39,054 nt of DNA from Candidatus Eiseniibacteriota bacterium (GTDB lineage Bacteria; Eisenbacteria; RBG-16-71-46; CAIMUX01; WJJG01). The translations under genes were made by a program, and so were the position numbers. The DNA lies in assembly GCA_030601305.1 (NCBI GenBank), contig JAUVTV010000004.1, positions 1-39,054 of the forward strand. The letters run 5' to 3'. The notes under the pieces were generated by a model. That model saw only the letters and a program-made list of their open reading frames with translations. It was not told the origin of the DNA and did not search any database. Numbering within the stretch: position 1 is the stretch's first letter; every line of letters starts with the position of its first letter. Shown piece after piece: positions 29,607-38,542 of the stretch.

Positions 29607-32600
29607 CTATCTGAGCAAGGTCATCTTGCGGACCCAGGTTTCGGACCCGGCCTTCAATCGGCAGTAGTAGATGCCGGCGCCGGCCGCCCGTCCGTCGCTG
29701 TCGCGGCCATCCCACACGATCCAGTGGAGGCCGGCGTCCAATTGCCCGTGGACCAAGGTTCTCACCAGGCGTCCCTCGGCATCGTGGACGGTGAGATGCA
29801 GGTTGCGCGCATCCGGCAGACGCAGTGCGACGCGCGTCTCGGGCGCGAACGGATTGGGCCGGTTGGGGCCGAGTAGCGGCAGCTGCACGAACCCCGCCGC
29901 TTCATCGGCATCCGAGGGCGGCGGCCACGACAGCAGCTCGGCGTCGTCGATGTACCAGCCTTCGCGCGTCTCGGCGCCGTCGCTCCCGAAGCGGAAGCGA
30001 ACTTGCACGGAATCGCCCGCGACCTCGAGCACGAAGACCTCGCGCTGCCAGTCGCGCGTTCCCGAGAAGACCGGGGTTCCCGCAGGGAACGGCCCGGGTA
30101 TGGATCCTTCGCGGATCGTGTAAGGGTAGCCGCTCTCGGGTGTGATCTGATTCCATGCCCCGGCGTCGACGGAGATCTCGACCAGGGCGCCGTCGTAGCA
30201 CTCACCGGGATAGGTCTGAGTTGCCTCGGCGTCGATCCAGTGCCAGAAGGAGAGCTGCACCGTCTGGGCGATCGCCATCGCCGGCATGGTGAGCACGCCG
30301 TCGGCCAGGTTCGCGTAGTCGCCGCCCGCGTCGTCCCCGAACTTCCAGCTCCACCCGCCGCCCGGCGTGTGATTGCGCGCGCTCGAGCGATGCCACTGGT
30401 CGAGGAACCCGCCGCCCGCGACCGCGTGGGTCCACGCTCCCTCGCCGTCTTCCATGTCGTCATCGAACGCGCCGATGCCGAGCGTCACGGGGAGCTCGGC
30501 CTCCAGATCCCAGTCGCCGTTCAGATCCAACGTGCACAGGATGATCGTCGGCGAGAACGCCTCGGCGTCCACGGTCACCTCGAACACCGGAAGCAGATTG
30601 GCCACGCCGCCGGGCAACACCTCGGCGCACGCGGCATCCGGCTGCGTGATCGTGAGCCACGGGTTGTGCGTCAGCAGCGTGGCATTCACCTCTGTCGCCG
30701 CGCTGTGGCCCTCGTTGACCAGGCGTACGGTGACCGCGGCGCTTTCGCCGGGCCCCAAGCTGCCGTCACCGTCTCCGCCGGCGGAGTCGTCGATGTGCAG
30801 CGAGGAGATGCTCAGCACGGGCGCCGAGGCGACGTAGGTGAAAGCCCCCGTCCACTCGCCGTCGGAATCGTCTTCGATCGCCAGATCGAAAACGAGCGGC
30901 TCCTGGTCCGGGCAGTCGCCGGTCACGCGGAACTGGAATGAACCGGCCTTGACCTCATCGCCGGCGAAGTCGCCGTAGAAGGCTTGCGCATCGGTCACTT
31001 CCACATACGCGCTCTGACCCGAGAGCGTGGCATTCACACCCGTGATCGTCCCCGACCAGACGTTGTGCAGCTCCACGGTGAGCTCGATGGTCTCGCCGGC
31101 ATCGCAGTCGCCGTCGCCGTTGCCGCCCCCGGTGTCGTCGAGCGCGTGGCCCTCGACGAGGATGTAGGGTCCGGCGGGGAGGATCTCGAAGGTCTCCTCG
31201 GTGACGAGCAGGTTGGCGTCACTCACAACCAGATGCATCGTCCCCGGAACCGTTGGCGCGGGATCCAACGCGACCTCGCCGCCCGCATCGGTCACGCCGA
31301 AATCGTAGCCCGTGCCGGCATCGTCCCACAGACAGACGCGCGCGCCCTCCACGGGAAGCCCCGCGAAGCGCACGGTGATCGGGTACGCGCCCATGCCGAG
31401 GAGAAAGATGCCCGCGTGCTCCAGTTCCGGGGTCCGGGGTGTGGTCGTCCAGATGGGCATGGCCGGATCGCCGAAGGCGGTGATCTCGTAGTGCACCCAG
31501 CGGTTCGCCTCGTACTCGATGTAGCCAACGTTGTCGACGCGCGAGTCGTCGTTCGCCCCCGCGAGCTCGTTGATCCCCTCGCTCATGAAAGCGTCGACGA
31601 ACTGGCGATGGTAGTACTGCGAAGATCCGTGGGTCGATCCGTGCACGGCGAACCCTAGTCGCGTGTTGCCGACAAAGGCGACGAATCCGGTCGGCGAGTT
31701 CACCCACTCCTCGTTGATGCAGTCGGCGGAGTCGAACTGGCCCGCGTGGCACCCCTGCGTGTAACCGATGCCGTACGTGTGGGTGATGCCGTCGGCGGTG
31801 AAGGAGGAAACCTGGGTGACGGACACCTTGATGGCGAAGTCGAAGGACGTGTGGCCCAGGTGGTGGGCCATATGCATGCCGGCGTTCATCCGGTTGATGA
31901 ACGTCCATCCGGTCCAGCCGCCGTCCATCTCGTAGTGGGTGACCGTCTTCCACGGCGGCGAGACGCCGGCGGTCTCGTAGTCCCAGTTGTCCGATCCCAG
32001 GCGGACCTCCTCCATGTACTCGCCGCCCCACGTGTCCTGCCAGAGGAACTCGCCGAAAAAGGCGGCCGTCTCGATCTCGTCGGCGACCGGCTCGCGCTCG
32101 TAGCGCAGGAGTTTGTCGATGAACGCCTGCGCCTCGGTGCTGTTGTCCGTGCAGACGCGCGCGACGTGGATGTCGGGGATGAGGTCGGCTTCGCCCACTT
32201 CGCCCCAGCGGTTGTCGTGGTCGTCGTTCCAGGTGCCGTCGAGCCCGCCGTAGTAGAGCTCGCAGCAGAGGTCGTTCGTCTCGAGAGGCTCGCCCTCATC
32301 GTAGATGAAGCAGTAGCAGTCGCGATCGGGGATGACGTTGACGTCACCGGCGATGAGGACGTACTCGGTTTCCCAGTTCTGGAACGCGTCGAGGAGAAAA
32401 TTGCGGATGCGCTCCTGATTGTCGCGACCGTCGTAGGTCGAGAGGATCGCGTCGCGTGTGACGACGGCCGCGGGGAGGCCCTTCCGCGTGCGGTCTTCGG
32501 CCAGCGGTTCGTAGACCGGTTCGAGAGACGTACTCGTGAGAATGACGTACAACTTCGTCTCGGCGGGATCGACGAGACTCCGTGCCGGGGTAGCTCCCCG

Positions 32601-33272
32601 TTGCACGCTGCCGGCGTAGCGGTCCGCCATCTCGGGGTTGTCGCTGCCCCGCGCCAGCCATGCTCTTGTCGACGGCGAATCGCGATAGGTCTTGGACGTC
32701 TCGACGAGGAGGCCTTCGCGCGGCGCGGTCGTGACCTGCAGCTCGAGCGCAGGTGTGAATGCAACCTGCCCTGCTGCGGGATGCGCGCGCAGGGGAAAGA
32801 GGTTGATGTACGCAATGCGATGGCCGCGGTAGGTCTGGACGGTGGCGAGACGGGCGGCGCTTTGCGGGAACGCGCTGGCGGAGGAGTAGATCTCTCGCCT
32901 GGGTTGTGCCTGCGGGAAGGGTCCCGCGAAGCAATAGGGGTGCTCGGCGTCGGCGGGAGCGGGGAGATGCGCCGAGGGAACGGAGGCCGCTTGCGGGACG
33001 ACGCGCACGGAGACGACATCCTCGCCGGGCGGCAGAAGGATGCGCGCCGTGAAGACCGGCAGGAGCGGCTCGCCGGGGTGTCCGATGGTGCGCGCGCCCG
33101 CAAGGGCGGGGATCTCGTAGCCGCTCCAGTCGGGCGATGCGGTCCATGTGGGAGCCGGGAAGGTGTAGCTGTGGCGGATCTCCGTGGAACGTGCGCTCCA
33201 ACAGATTGCGCTACAGGCAATTAGGGCGACGACCAGGGTTCCGGCCCAGCGGCCACGTGTCCCTCGTGTCAT
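29607..33272 (-). CDS. Exported gingipain-like (C25) cysteine protease with Ig and MAM modules and FlgD-Ig end
   Basis: The 1221-aa product starts at ATG 33272, eight bases after GGAGG; a GTG 15 nt upstream lies inside the ribosome binding site. It has a signal peptide (WAGTLVVALIACSAICWSA), a prodomain with IGHPGEPLLPVFT, and the C25 catalytic domain (about 240-620): YVILTSTSLEPVYEPL, EYVLIAGDVNVIPDRD, catalytic His474 in HHLGHTSFDF, Cys508 in YTQGCHAGQFD, and FVGNTRLGF. Several Ig-like repeats follow (LDDTGGGNGDGDCDAGETIE, DSAGGDGDGSLGPGESAAV), then a MAM-like module (DDMEDGEGAWTHAVAGGGF ... GWYIDDAELL) and FlgD-Ig (DAEGRLVRTLVHGQL, WDGRDSDGRAAGAGIYYC). It is probably a secreted, surface-attached protease and a paralogue of the left-edge gene. 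Confidence 0.93.
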   Translation of the reverse strand: MTRGTRGRWAGTLVVALIACSAICWSARSTEIRHSYTFPAPTWTASPDWSGYEIPALAGARTIGHPGEPLLPVFTARILLPPGEDVVSVRVVPQAASVPSAHLPAPADAEHPYCFAGPFPQAQPRREIYSSASAFPQSAARLATVQTYRGHRIAYINLFPLRAHPAAGQVAFTPALELQVTTAPREGLLVETSKTYRDSPSTRAWLARGSDNPEMADRYAGSVQRGATPARSLVDPAETKLYVILTSTSLEPVYEPLAEDRTRKGLPAAVVTRDAILSTYDGRDNQERIRNFLLDAFQNWETEYVLIAGDVNVIPDRDCYCFIYDEGEPLETNDLCCELYYGGLDGTWNDDHDNRWGEVGEADLIPDIHVARVCTDNSTEAQAFIDKLLRYEREPVADEIETAAFFGEFLWQDTWGGEYMEEVRLGSDNWDYETAGVSPPWKTVTHYEMDGGWTGWTFINRMNAGMHMAHHLGHTSFDFAIKVSVTQVSSFTADGITHTYGIGYTQGCHAGQFDSADCINEEWVNSPTGFVAFVGNTRLGFAVHGSTHGSSQYYHRQFVDAFMSEGINELAGANDDSRVDNVGYIEYEANRWVHYEITAFGDPAMPIWTTTPRTPELEHAGIFLLGMGAYPITVRFAGLPVEGARVCLWDDAGTGYDFGVTDAGGEVALDPAPTVPGTMHLVVSDANLLVTEETFEILPAGPYILVEGHALDDTGGGNGDGDCDAGETIELTVELHNVWSGTITGVNATLSGQSAYVEVTDAQAFYGDFAGDEVKAGSFQFRVTGDCPDQEPLVFDLAIEDDSDGEWTGAFTYVASAPVLSISSLHIDDSAGGDGDGSLGPGESAAVTVRLVNEGHSAATEVNATLLTHNPWLTITQPDAACAEVLPGGVANLLPVFEVTVDAEAFSPTIILCTLDLNGDWDLEAELPVTLGIGAFDDDMEDGEGAWTHAVAGGGFLDQWHRSSARNHTPGGGWSWKFGDDAGGDYANLADGVLTMPAMAIAQTVQLSFWHWIDAEATQTYPGECYDGALVEISVDAGAWNQITPESGYPYTIREGSIPGPFPAGTPVFSGTRDWQREVFVLEVAGDSVQVRFRFGSDGAETREGWYIDDAELLSWPPPSDADEAAGFVQLPLLGPNRPNPFAPETRVALRLPDARNLHLTVHDAEGRLVRTLVHGQLDAGLHWIVWDGRDSDGRAAGAGIYYCRLKAGSETWVRKMTLLR

Positions 33273-33412
33273 CCCGCGATCCTCCACACGTACCTACCCA
33301 CCACCTACTATTCTACCCCATGAGCGCCATCCGGTAGGGTCCAGATCGCACGCCACGCCGCCTGGCCGGTGGTAGACTGGCCTCCCCCCCGGCGGCAGAG
33401 GAGGAGACAAAG

Positions 33413-34594
33413 ATGCACCTACGCCGTGTTTCGGTTCGAGGGATGCCTTTCCTGCTTCTCTGGATGGCACTCCTTGCATCCCCCGCCGCGGCTGAGCCTG
33501 CCCAAGTCGAGAATGACGACGTGCCGACCCGAGGTTCGCGCGAGGCTCGCCTAGTCGAACGCTGGCGTCTGGGCTACGACGACGAGCCGGTGTTGGGCGT
33601 GCTCGTTGACGCCGTCATGGACGCTGCCGGCACCGTCTACGTTCTCGACGAACAGCTGGGCCAGATCGCGGTCATTGAACCTGGCGGCAGGGTGAATCGC
33701 GTCCTCTCGCGACAGGGCGAAGGTCCCGGCGAACTGAATCGTCCCCGCGATCTCCTGTGGCTGCCGGACAGCACCTTGGGCGTGGCGGACGCCAAGCCCG
33801 GCGAGATCACGTGGCTCGCCCGGGACGGCACGCCCCGCGATCCGTTGCTGCTGAAGCAGGCGGACGGCCTGGTGCTCCGCTCCCACCACATCCTGAAGGC
33901 CGAGTGGCGGACCGGTACCCTGGCGATTGGTGCGCTGGAATCTGCGGTCGTGGACGGTGAACGACGGAACCAGGCTTTCCTGGCGCTTGTGGATGTGAAC
34001 GGTGTGCCCTTCAAGCGACTGCTGACGGTGACCCGCGGCTGGGATTTCAGCAAGCGCCGGTACGTCGAGCGAAACGAGTACTTCTATCACCAGGGATACT
34101 GGACCCTCGCACCCGATGGACGGCTCTGCGCCGTCCTGGATCGCAACCGGTACCGCATCGACGTCTTCGATGCCACGGGCACGCCCCGCCTCGTCATCAC
34201 GCGTCGTTTCGAGCCGCACGCCCGCTCGAAGGACGAGAAGCAACAAGTCGCCGACGGCCGCACCATGATCCTCAACGGGGTGAAGGTGAAGATCGACTGC
34301 CGGATCGAGGATCACGACCCCTGCATCAGAGCGCTGTTCGCGGACGCGGACGGGCAACTCTGGGTTCGTCCGTGGCGCGCCGCCGGCGAGGGAGATGATC
34401 CGAGTACGGTTGTCTACGACGTCTTCGACACACAGGGACGGTACGTGGAGCGTGTACGTTACGCGGCCGATTTCCCTCTCCAACACCACCGCCTGATCAT
34501 GTTCTCGCCGTCGCGGTTCGTGCTGCTGGAGGATCCCATGGCAGCGGCCGAGGATGACGAGCCGTTCAAGGTGATCTGCTTTCGCGCGAAGTAG
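33413..34594 (+). CDS. Exported 6-bladed beta-propeller protein
   Basis: The 393-aa product has a signal peptide (MPFLLLWMALLASPAAA) and no cell-wall motif. It shows the repeating strands of a 6-bladed_bp/NHL propeller: DAAGTVYVLDEQLGQIAVIE, RQGEGPGELNRPRDLLWL, DSTLGVADAKPGEITWL, GYWTLAPDGRLCAVL, YRIDVFDATGTP and ADADGQLWVRPW. The GEGPGEL-x-x-P motif is characteristic. ATG 33413 follows AGGAGGAGACAA. TGGTAGACT (33370-33378) may be an extended -10. Unlike its neighbours it has no FlgD-Ig end, so it may be periplasmic. Ligand unknown. Confidence 0.8.
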   Translation: MHLRRVSVRGMPFLLLWMALLASPAAAEPAQVENDDVPTRGSREARLVERWRLGYDDEPVLGVLVDAVMDAAGTVYVLDEQLGQIAVIEPGGRVNRVLSRQGEGPGELNRPRDLLWLPDSTLGVADAKPGEITWLARDGTPRDPLLLKQADGLVLRSHHILKAEWRTGTLAIGALESAVVDGERRNQAFLALVDVNGVPFKRLLTVTRGWDFSKRRYVERNEYFYHQGYWTLAPDGRLCAVLDRNRYRIDVFDATGTPRLVITRRFEPHARSKDEKQQVADGRTMILNGVKVKIDCRIEDHDPCIRALFADADGQLWVRPWRAAGEGDDPSTVVYDVFDTQGRYVERVRYAADFPLQHHRLIMFSPSRFVLLEDPMAAAEDDEPFKVICFRAK

Positions 34595-34599
34595 GATCG

Positions 34600-34628
34600 T
34601 TGCGCCATATCCGGAATTGTGCTATTCT
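34600..34628 (+). promoter_or_regulatory. Sigma70-like promoter of the Cys-rich protein gene
   Basis: TTGCGC (34600-34605), a 17-nt spacer and TATTCT (34623-34628) with TGC before the -10. The surrounding TTGTGCTATTCT-x-TCGAT-GCAGC repeats the promoter at 1093-1121 almost base for base. Transcription would start near 34635, so palindrome copy C would lie at the very 5' end of the mRNA. Confidence 0.6.
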
Positions 34629-34637
34629 TTCGATGCA

Positions 34638-34674
34638 GCTAGCAGCCTGGATGACTTCTGCCACGGGCTGCCAG
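34638..34674 (+). repeat. Dispersed palindromic repeat, copy C
   Basis: GCTAGCAGCC and GGGCTGCCAG pair with one A-C mismatch around TGGATGACTTCTGCCAC. The 15-base core GATGACTTCTGCCAC is identical to copy B. It lies directly after the promoter at 34600-34628 and about 65 nt before the next ATG, in the leader of the Cys-rich gene. Confidence 0.65.
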
Positions 34675-34737
34675 ATCCGAGGCTACCCCGATTCCCATTT
34701 GCTGAAGAGCGGACCGTGACACGGGGAGGAGAGTCGC

Positions 34738-35847
34738 ATGAAGCCTTTGCTTGCACTTCTCCTGATGCATGCCGTCGTCGTCGCGATGCCCGGTGCCACC
34801 AGTTGGGATCTCTGCGACGGCGTGTTCATTGCCCACCACGCGCCTAGCCTGGAGTACACCGATGTTCCTCCCGAGGGAGGTTGGGGCGAAGCGCTTCAGA
34901 ACTCCGCGGACGCAATTCACGGCTGTGAGGATCAGAACAACCGCATCGATGTCATGGGAATCTATGCGATGTGGTTCGTCGTGTGCGCCTGGCACGAGGA
35001 CAAGATGTGGCGTACGACGGAATTCGGCATCACCGGCTATCCGGCTGATCTCTGGGTCTTCGAGGATTCCGGTCCGTGTTATCCCGGCGGAATCGGAGGG
35101 CTAGAGATCTACACCGCCAACTTCCCCCACGGAGATCCTCCTGGGGGGCCGTCCGGGGTCATCTTCGGCCCCGAAGCAAGCGAGTGGTCCGGAAACTTCG
35201 TGCCGGTGTGGTACTTCAACGGCTATGCCTACGGTACATCGGGTGTGACGCCGACGATGAGCGGATCCGGGCAGATCGCGCTGGGTGTGGATCCTTCGAC
35301 AGACTTCGGCGGCTGGTATAACTGCGAGATCCCCCCGTGGGAGTTCGCCGCGGGCTGCTTTGGCGCACTTGGCTTGAACGAGGACGGCGCCTACTGCTGT
35401 CCGCCGCCGGTGGAGATGTATGCCTGCTGTTACGAAGACGGCGCCTGCGAGGTCTTGACCGAGTTCATGTGCCAGTACACGGGCGGCACGTGGCATTTCG
35501 TCACCACGTGCTATCCGAATCCCTGCCCGCAACCTCCAACGGAGCAAGTGTGCTGTTTCGACAACGGTTCCTGCCAGCTGCTATTCGAGGACGACTGCGA
35601 GACGCTGGGCGGCACCTGGCATCCAGAAGAGCCCGGCTGCGACCCCAATCCCTGTCCGCCGCCGGTGGGCGCTTGTTGCGTCGGTGAGGGAATGGAGTGG
35701 GACTGCTACGACACGACCGAGGAGGAGTGCTGGGAGCTGGGTGGCGACGCCTGGTTTGAGGGCATCTACTGCGAGCCATGCAATCCCTGCCCTGTTGGGA
35801 CCAGGGAGACGACCTGGGGCTCGATCAAGGCGATGTACCGGGACTAG
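34738..35847 (+). CDS. Exported Cys-rich repeat protein with a TTWGSIKAMYR end
   Basis: The 369-aa product has a signal peptide (LLALLLMHAVVVAMPGA). Residues 20-210 are a beta-rich domain with no family recognised (AMWFVVCAWHEDKMW, YPADLWVFED). From about 225 three Cys-rich repeats follow, each CC-x-x-x-G-x-C, then C at 6-8 residues, GG-x-W, and C-x-P-NPCP: ACCYEDGACEVL, VCCFDNGSCQLL and ACCVGEGMEWDCYDTT. The protein ends TTWGSIKAMYRD, not in a FlgD-Ig domain. ATG 34738 has GGGGAGGAG ahead. The repeats suggest disulfide-rich, stable surface modules. The C-terminal peptide could be a second sorting tag; this is a guess. Confidence 0.75.
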   Translation: MKPLLALLLMHAVVVAMPGATSWDLCDGVFIAHHAPSLEYTDVPPEGGWGEALQNSADAIHGCEDQNNRIDVMGIYAMWFVVCAWHEDKMWRTTEFGITGYPADLWVFEDSGPCYPGGIGGLEIYTANFPHGDPPGGPSGVIFGPEASEWSGNFVPVWYFNGYAYGTSGVTPTMSGSGQIALGVDPSTDFGGWYNCEIPPWEFAAGCFGALGLNEDGAYCCPPPVEMYACCYEDGACEVLTEFMCQYTGGTWHFVTTCYPNPCPQPPTEQVCCFDNGSCQLLFEDDCETLGGTWHPEEPGCDPNPCPPPVGACCVGEGMEWDCYDTTEEECWELGGDAWFEGIYCEPCNPCPVGTRETTWGSIKAMYRD

Positions 35848-35895
35848 CCGAGCACTCCCACCAGCGAAGCACTCGCGATCTGCGACCACCTCTCC

Positions 35896-37599
35896 CTACG
35901 GTTTGCACCCCGCCGCACTCGGCGTCACACCCGCGCCCTCTTCCTTCTCCCGCCGCAGCAACACCCACTCGTCCTCGGTGACCGAGCAGCGTCCGCGGCG
36001 ACCATGCGTGGCGTGGTAGTTGTAGGTCCAGGAGAGCTCCTTCGACCCACCCCCGTTGTGCGTGGTGACGAAGGCGCGATTGGAGAGCCGGCCGATGTAG
36101 TCCGCCTGGCCGCCGGGTGTCGCCTGATCGCCGCCGCTGGGATCGATGGGGATCCAGCCGTACCCGGGCAGATAGACCTCTACCCACCTGTGGTGCACAT
36201 CGTCCACGCTGGCGTCGTCGCCGCGGACCATGGCGCCCGCCTCGTAGCGCGCCGGCAGCCCCGCCGCGCGACACAGCGCGATGAACAGGAAGGCGTACTC
36301 GGAGCAGGAACCGGTGCCGCGCTTGATCAGCGTCTCGGGCACGTCCCAGCCCCCGATGCGCTCGTACTCCAGCGCTTCGATCACCCAGTTGAAAATCTTG
36401 CGCGCGATCCAGTAGGGGTTCGTCTCGTCGCCGACGATTTTCCGGCTCGTCTCCTGTACAAGCTCGGACCCCACCTGCAGCCGCTTACCGTCTACCGTGT
36501 AGGCGGAGCGTATGTCCGCTGGAATCTCGTCCAACGATCCGACCTTCTCGGGGATGAGGATGTAGTTCAGTTCGCCCATGCGCACACGCGCGGTGTAGCC
36601 CACCTGGAAGCGTTCGCCGGGCTTGATCACTGAGCGCCGGAAGGTTGCGAGTTTCTGCCCCCAGCTGTCCGTGCCGAAGACGGGCGGTCCGGGCTCGAAG
36701 ACGAGCTCGCCGAGTAGCTCCTGGTTCTCCAGATTCCGGGGCATCGCGAAGTTCACAACGACGTCCACGACGTCGCCCGGCCCGTCGTTCGCGATGCGGT
36801 AGACCATGCGCACTTCGGCCTCGCGCCACTCGCGCGTCTGGTAGCTCTGCGCCTCGCGTGGGGCGCACAGGTACGCGAGGCCCGTCTCGAAGTCGGCCAC
36901 CCACAGGCGGCCGTTCGGCGCGGGCGCGATGCCGCACGGGTAGGGTCCCGGTGCGCGGAAGCTGGTCACGACGGTGCCGTCCTTGGGGAGCACCATGTAG
37001 ATGCGGTCGTGGCGTCTTTGCGCAACCCACAGGTAGGTGCCGTCGAAGGCCATGCCGCTGGGCCCGCGCTGCGGCGAGGCGAAGTAGGTGAGCGCGGTTC
37101 CGTCGTGCGGGATCAGCCGCTGCAGCGTGTGGTCGCGGTCCTCGGCGAGCCACAGCGCCTCGCCGTCCCAGGCGAGTCCCATCCCCGTTTCGGTGGGGGC
37201 GCGGTAGACGGCGGCGGTCACCTCGCTCTCGGGATCGTAGACGAAGACCTCCCCGCTGAAGTCGTCGGCGACGTACAGTTTCCCGTCACCCCAGGCGAGC
37301 CCCCGCGGGCGGTAGCAGGGCGCCTTCCGGCGGACCAGGCAGCCTCCCTTCGCGGGGTTCACCTTGAGCAGCTCGCCCGCCTCCCAATCGGCCACCCAGA
37401 GCGACGTGCCGTCCCACGCGAGGTCACCCGGCGTGGCGGTGGGCAGCGGAATGGTGCGTATGACCAATCCGAACTCGTCCGGCGCGTCCGGGGCGCCCCC
37501 CCCGAGGCCGACCTGGTCGGCGAGGCAGACGGCGGTGCCGGATGCTGCCAGAACCACGGTGACGGTCAGGACGATCAGAGGATGAAGACGCGCGATCAT
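35896..37599 (-). CDS. Exported propeller-transglutaminase-like protein
   Basis: The 567-aa product has a signal peptide (PLIVLTVTVVLAASGTAVCL). Residues 40-250 have propeller repeats (DLAWDGTSLWVADWEAGELL, GLAWGDGKLYVADDFSGEVF, GMAFDGTYLWVAQRRHDRIY), a six- or seven-blade YVTN/NHL type. Residues 260-350 form an immunoglobulin-like region, and 395-500 a transglutaminase-like domain with the catalytic Cys in GTGSCSEYAFLF, His in VHHRWVEVYLPG and Asp in IPIDPSGGD. Bacterial relatives are often proteases or peptide hydrolases. ATG 37599 has GGGAGGATC 8 nt ahead; an upstream start at 37629 has none. It is convergent with the Cys-rich gene and divergent from the M48 gene. Confidence 0.87.
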   Translation of the reverse strand: MIARLHPLIVLTVTVVLAASGTAVCLADQVGLGGGAPDAPDEFGLVIRTIPLPTATPGDLAWDGTSLWVADWEAGELLKVNPAKGGCLVRRKAPCYRPRGLAWGDGKLYVADDFSGEVFVYDPESEVTAAVYRAPTETGMGLAWDGEALWLAEDRDHTLQRLIPHDGTALTYFASPQRGPSGMAFDGTYLWVAQRRHDRIYMVLPKDGTVVTSFRAPGPYPCGIAPAPNGRLWVADFETGLAYLCAPREAQSYQTREWREAEVRMVYRIANDGPGDVVDVVVNFAMPRNLENQELLGELVFEPGPPVFGTDSWGQKLATFRRSVIKPGERFQVGYTARVRMGELNYILIPEKVGSLDEIPADIRSAYTVDGKRLQVGSELVQETSRKIVGDETNPYWIARKIFNWVIEALEYERIGGWDVPETLIKRGTGSCSEYAFLFIALCRAAGLPARYEAGAMVRGDDASVDDVHHRWVEVYLPGYGWIPIDPSGGDQATPGGQADYIGRLSNRAFVTTHNGGGSKELSWTYNYHATHGRRGRCSVTEDEWVLLRREKEEGAGVTPSAAGCKP

Positions 37600-37718
37600 G
37601 AGCCGATCCTCCCTATGAGCGGTACCCACAAGCGGTACCCAGAGGCTTGCAGTTTCGCCCCTGAGGATGCAACATCGGGTGAGCCTTGGAAAGGATTGAC
37701 TCGAACACGGGGGATTCC

Positions 37719-38537
37719 ATGAAAGCGGCCCGCAAGTTCACCTGGGCAGGCATCGTCCTCTCTCTCTTCCTGCTGTCGTGCGCGAAAGCCCCGCTGACCG
37801 GGAGAAGCCAGCTCAACCTGATCCCGGACCATCACCTCAACTCCATGGCCCGGACGCAGTACACCAACTTCCTCGCCACCCACGAGGTCAGCCAGAGCAA
37901 AGAGGACACCGAGATGGTCACGCGGGTGGGGACCCGGATCCAGCGCGCCATCGAGGCGTTTTTCAAGGAGCGCGGTGAGTCCCACGTCCTCGAGGGCTAT
38001 GCGTGGGAGTTCAACCTGGTCGAGGACCCGCAGGTCAACGCCTGGTGCATGCCGGGCGGCAAGGTGGTCGTCTACACCGGCCTCCTGCCCGTCACACAGA
38101 CCGAACCCGGCCTCGCCGTCGTCATGGGACACGAGATCGCCCACGCGGTCGCCGGGCACGGCAACGAGAGAATGAGCCAGGGGCTGCTGACAGAGTTCGG
38201 CGGGATGGCGCTGGAAGCCGCCATGAAGGACAAACCCGCGGAGACCCGGGCGCTCTTCATGACCGCCTACGGTCTGGGGTCGCAGGTCGGCGTGCTCTTG
38301 CCCTACAGCCGCCTGCACGAGTCGGAGGCCGACTACTTGGGTCTGATCTTCATGGCCATCGCGGGCTACGATCCGAACGAGGCGATTCCCTTCTGGGAGC
38401 GGATGGCTGCGGAGAAAGGCGGTGCGGGACCGCCGGAGTTCCTCAGTACGCATCCCTCGGACGAGACGCGCATCGCCAGCATGCGCGAGAAGATGCCGGA
38501 GGCAATGGGCTACTACAAGCCGATCCGGAAGAGATAA
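37719..38537 (+). CDS. M48-family metalloprotease lipoprotein
   Basis: The 272-aa product has a lipobox (LFLLSC, Cys21), so it is likely anchored to a membrane by lipid. HEIAH (138-142) is the zinc-binding HExxH motif, and SEADYLG gives the third ligand Glu. WCMPGGKVVVYTGLLP is the strand before the active helix, as in the M48C/YcaL-LoiP group. Such enzymes degrade misfolded outer-membrane proteins in other bacteria. ATG 37719 lies behind GGGGGA; an upstream in-frame start at 37686 would push the lipobox too far in. The end is 5 nt from the convergent FIST gene. Confidence 0.9.
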   Translation: MKAARKFTWAGIVLSLFLLSCAKAPLTGRSQLNLIPDHHLNSMARTQYTNFLATHEVSQSKEDTEMVTRVGTRIQRAIEAFFKERGESHVLEGYAWEFNLVEDPQVNAWCMPGGKVVVYTGLLPVTQTEPGLAVVMGHEIAHAVAGHGNERMSQGLLTEFGGMALEAAMKDKPAETRALFMTAYGLGSQVGVLLPYSRLHESEADYLGLIFMAIAGYDPNEAIPFWERMAAEKGGAGPPEFLSTHPSDETRIASMREKMPEAMGYYKPIRKR

Positions 38538-38542
38538 CTGGG

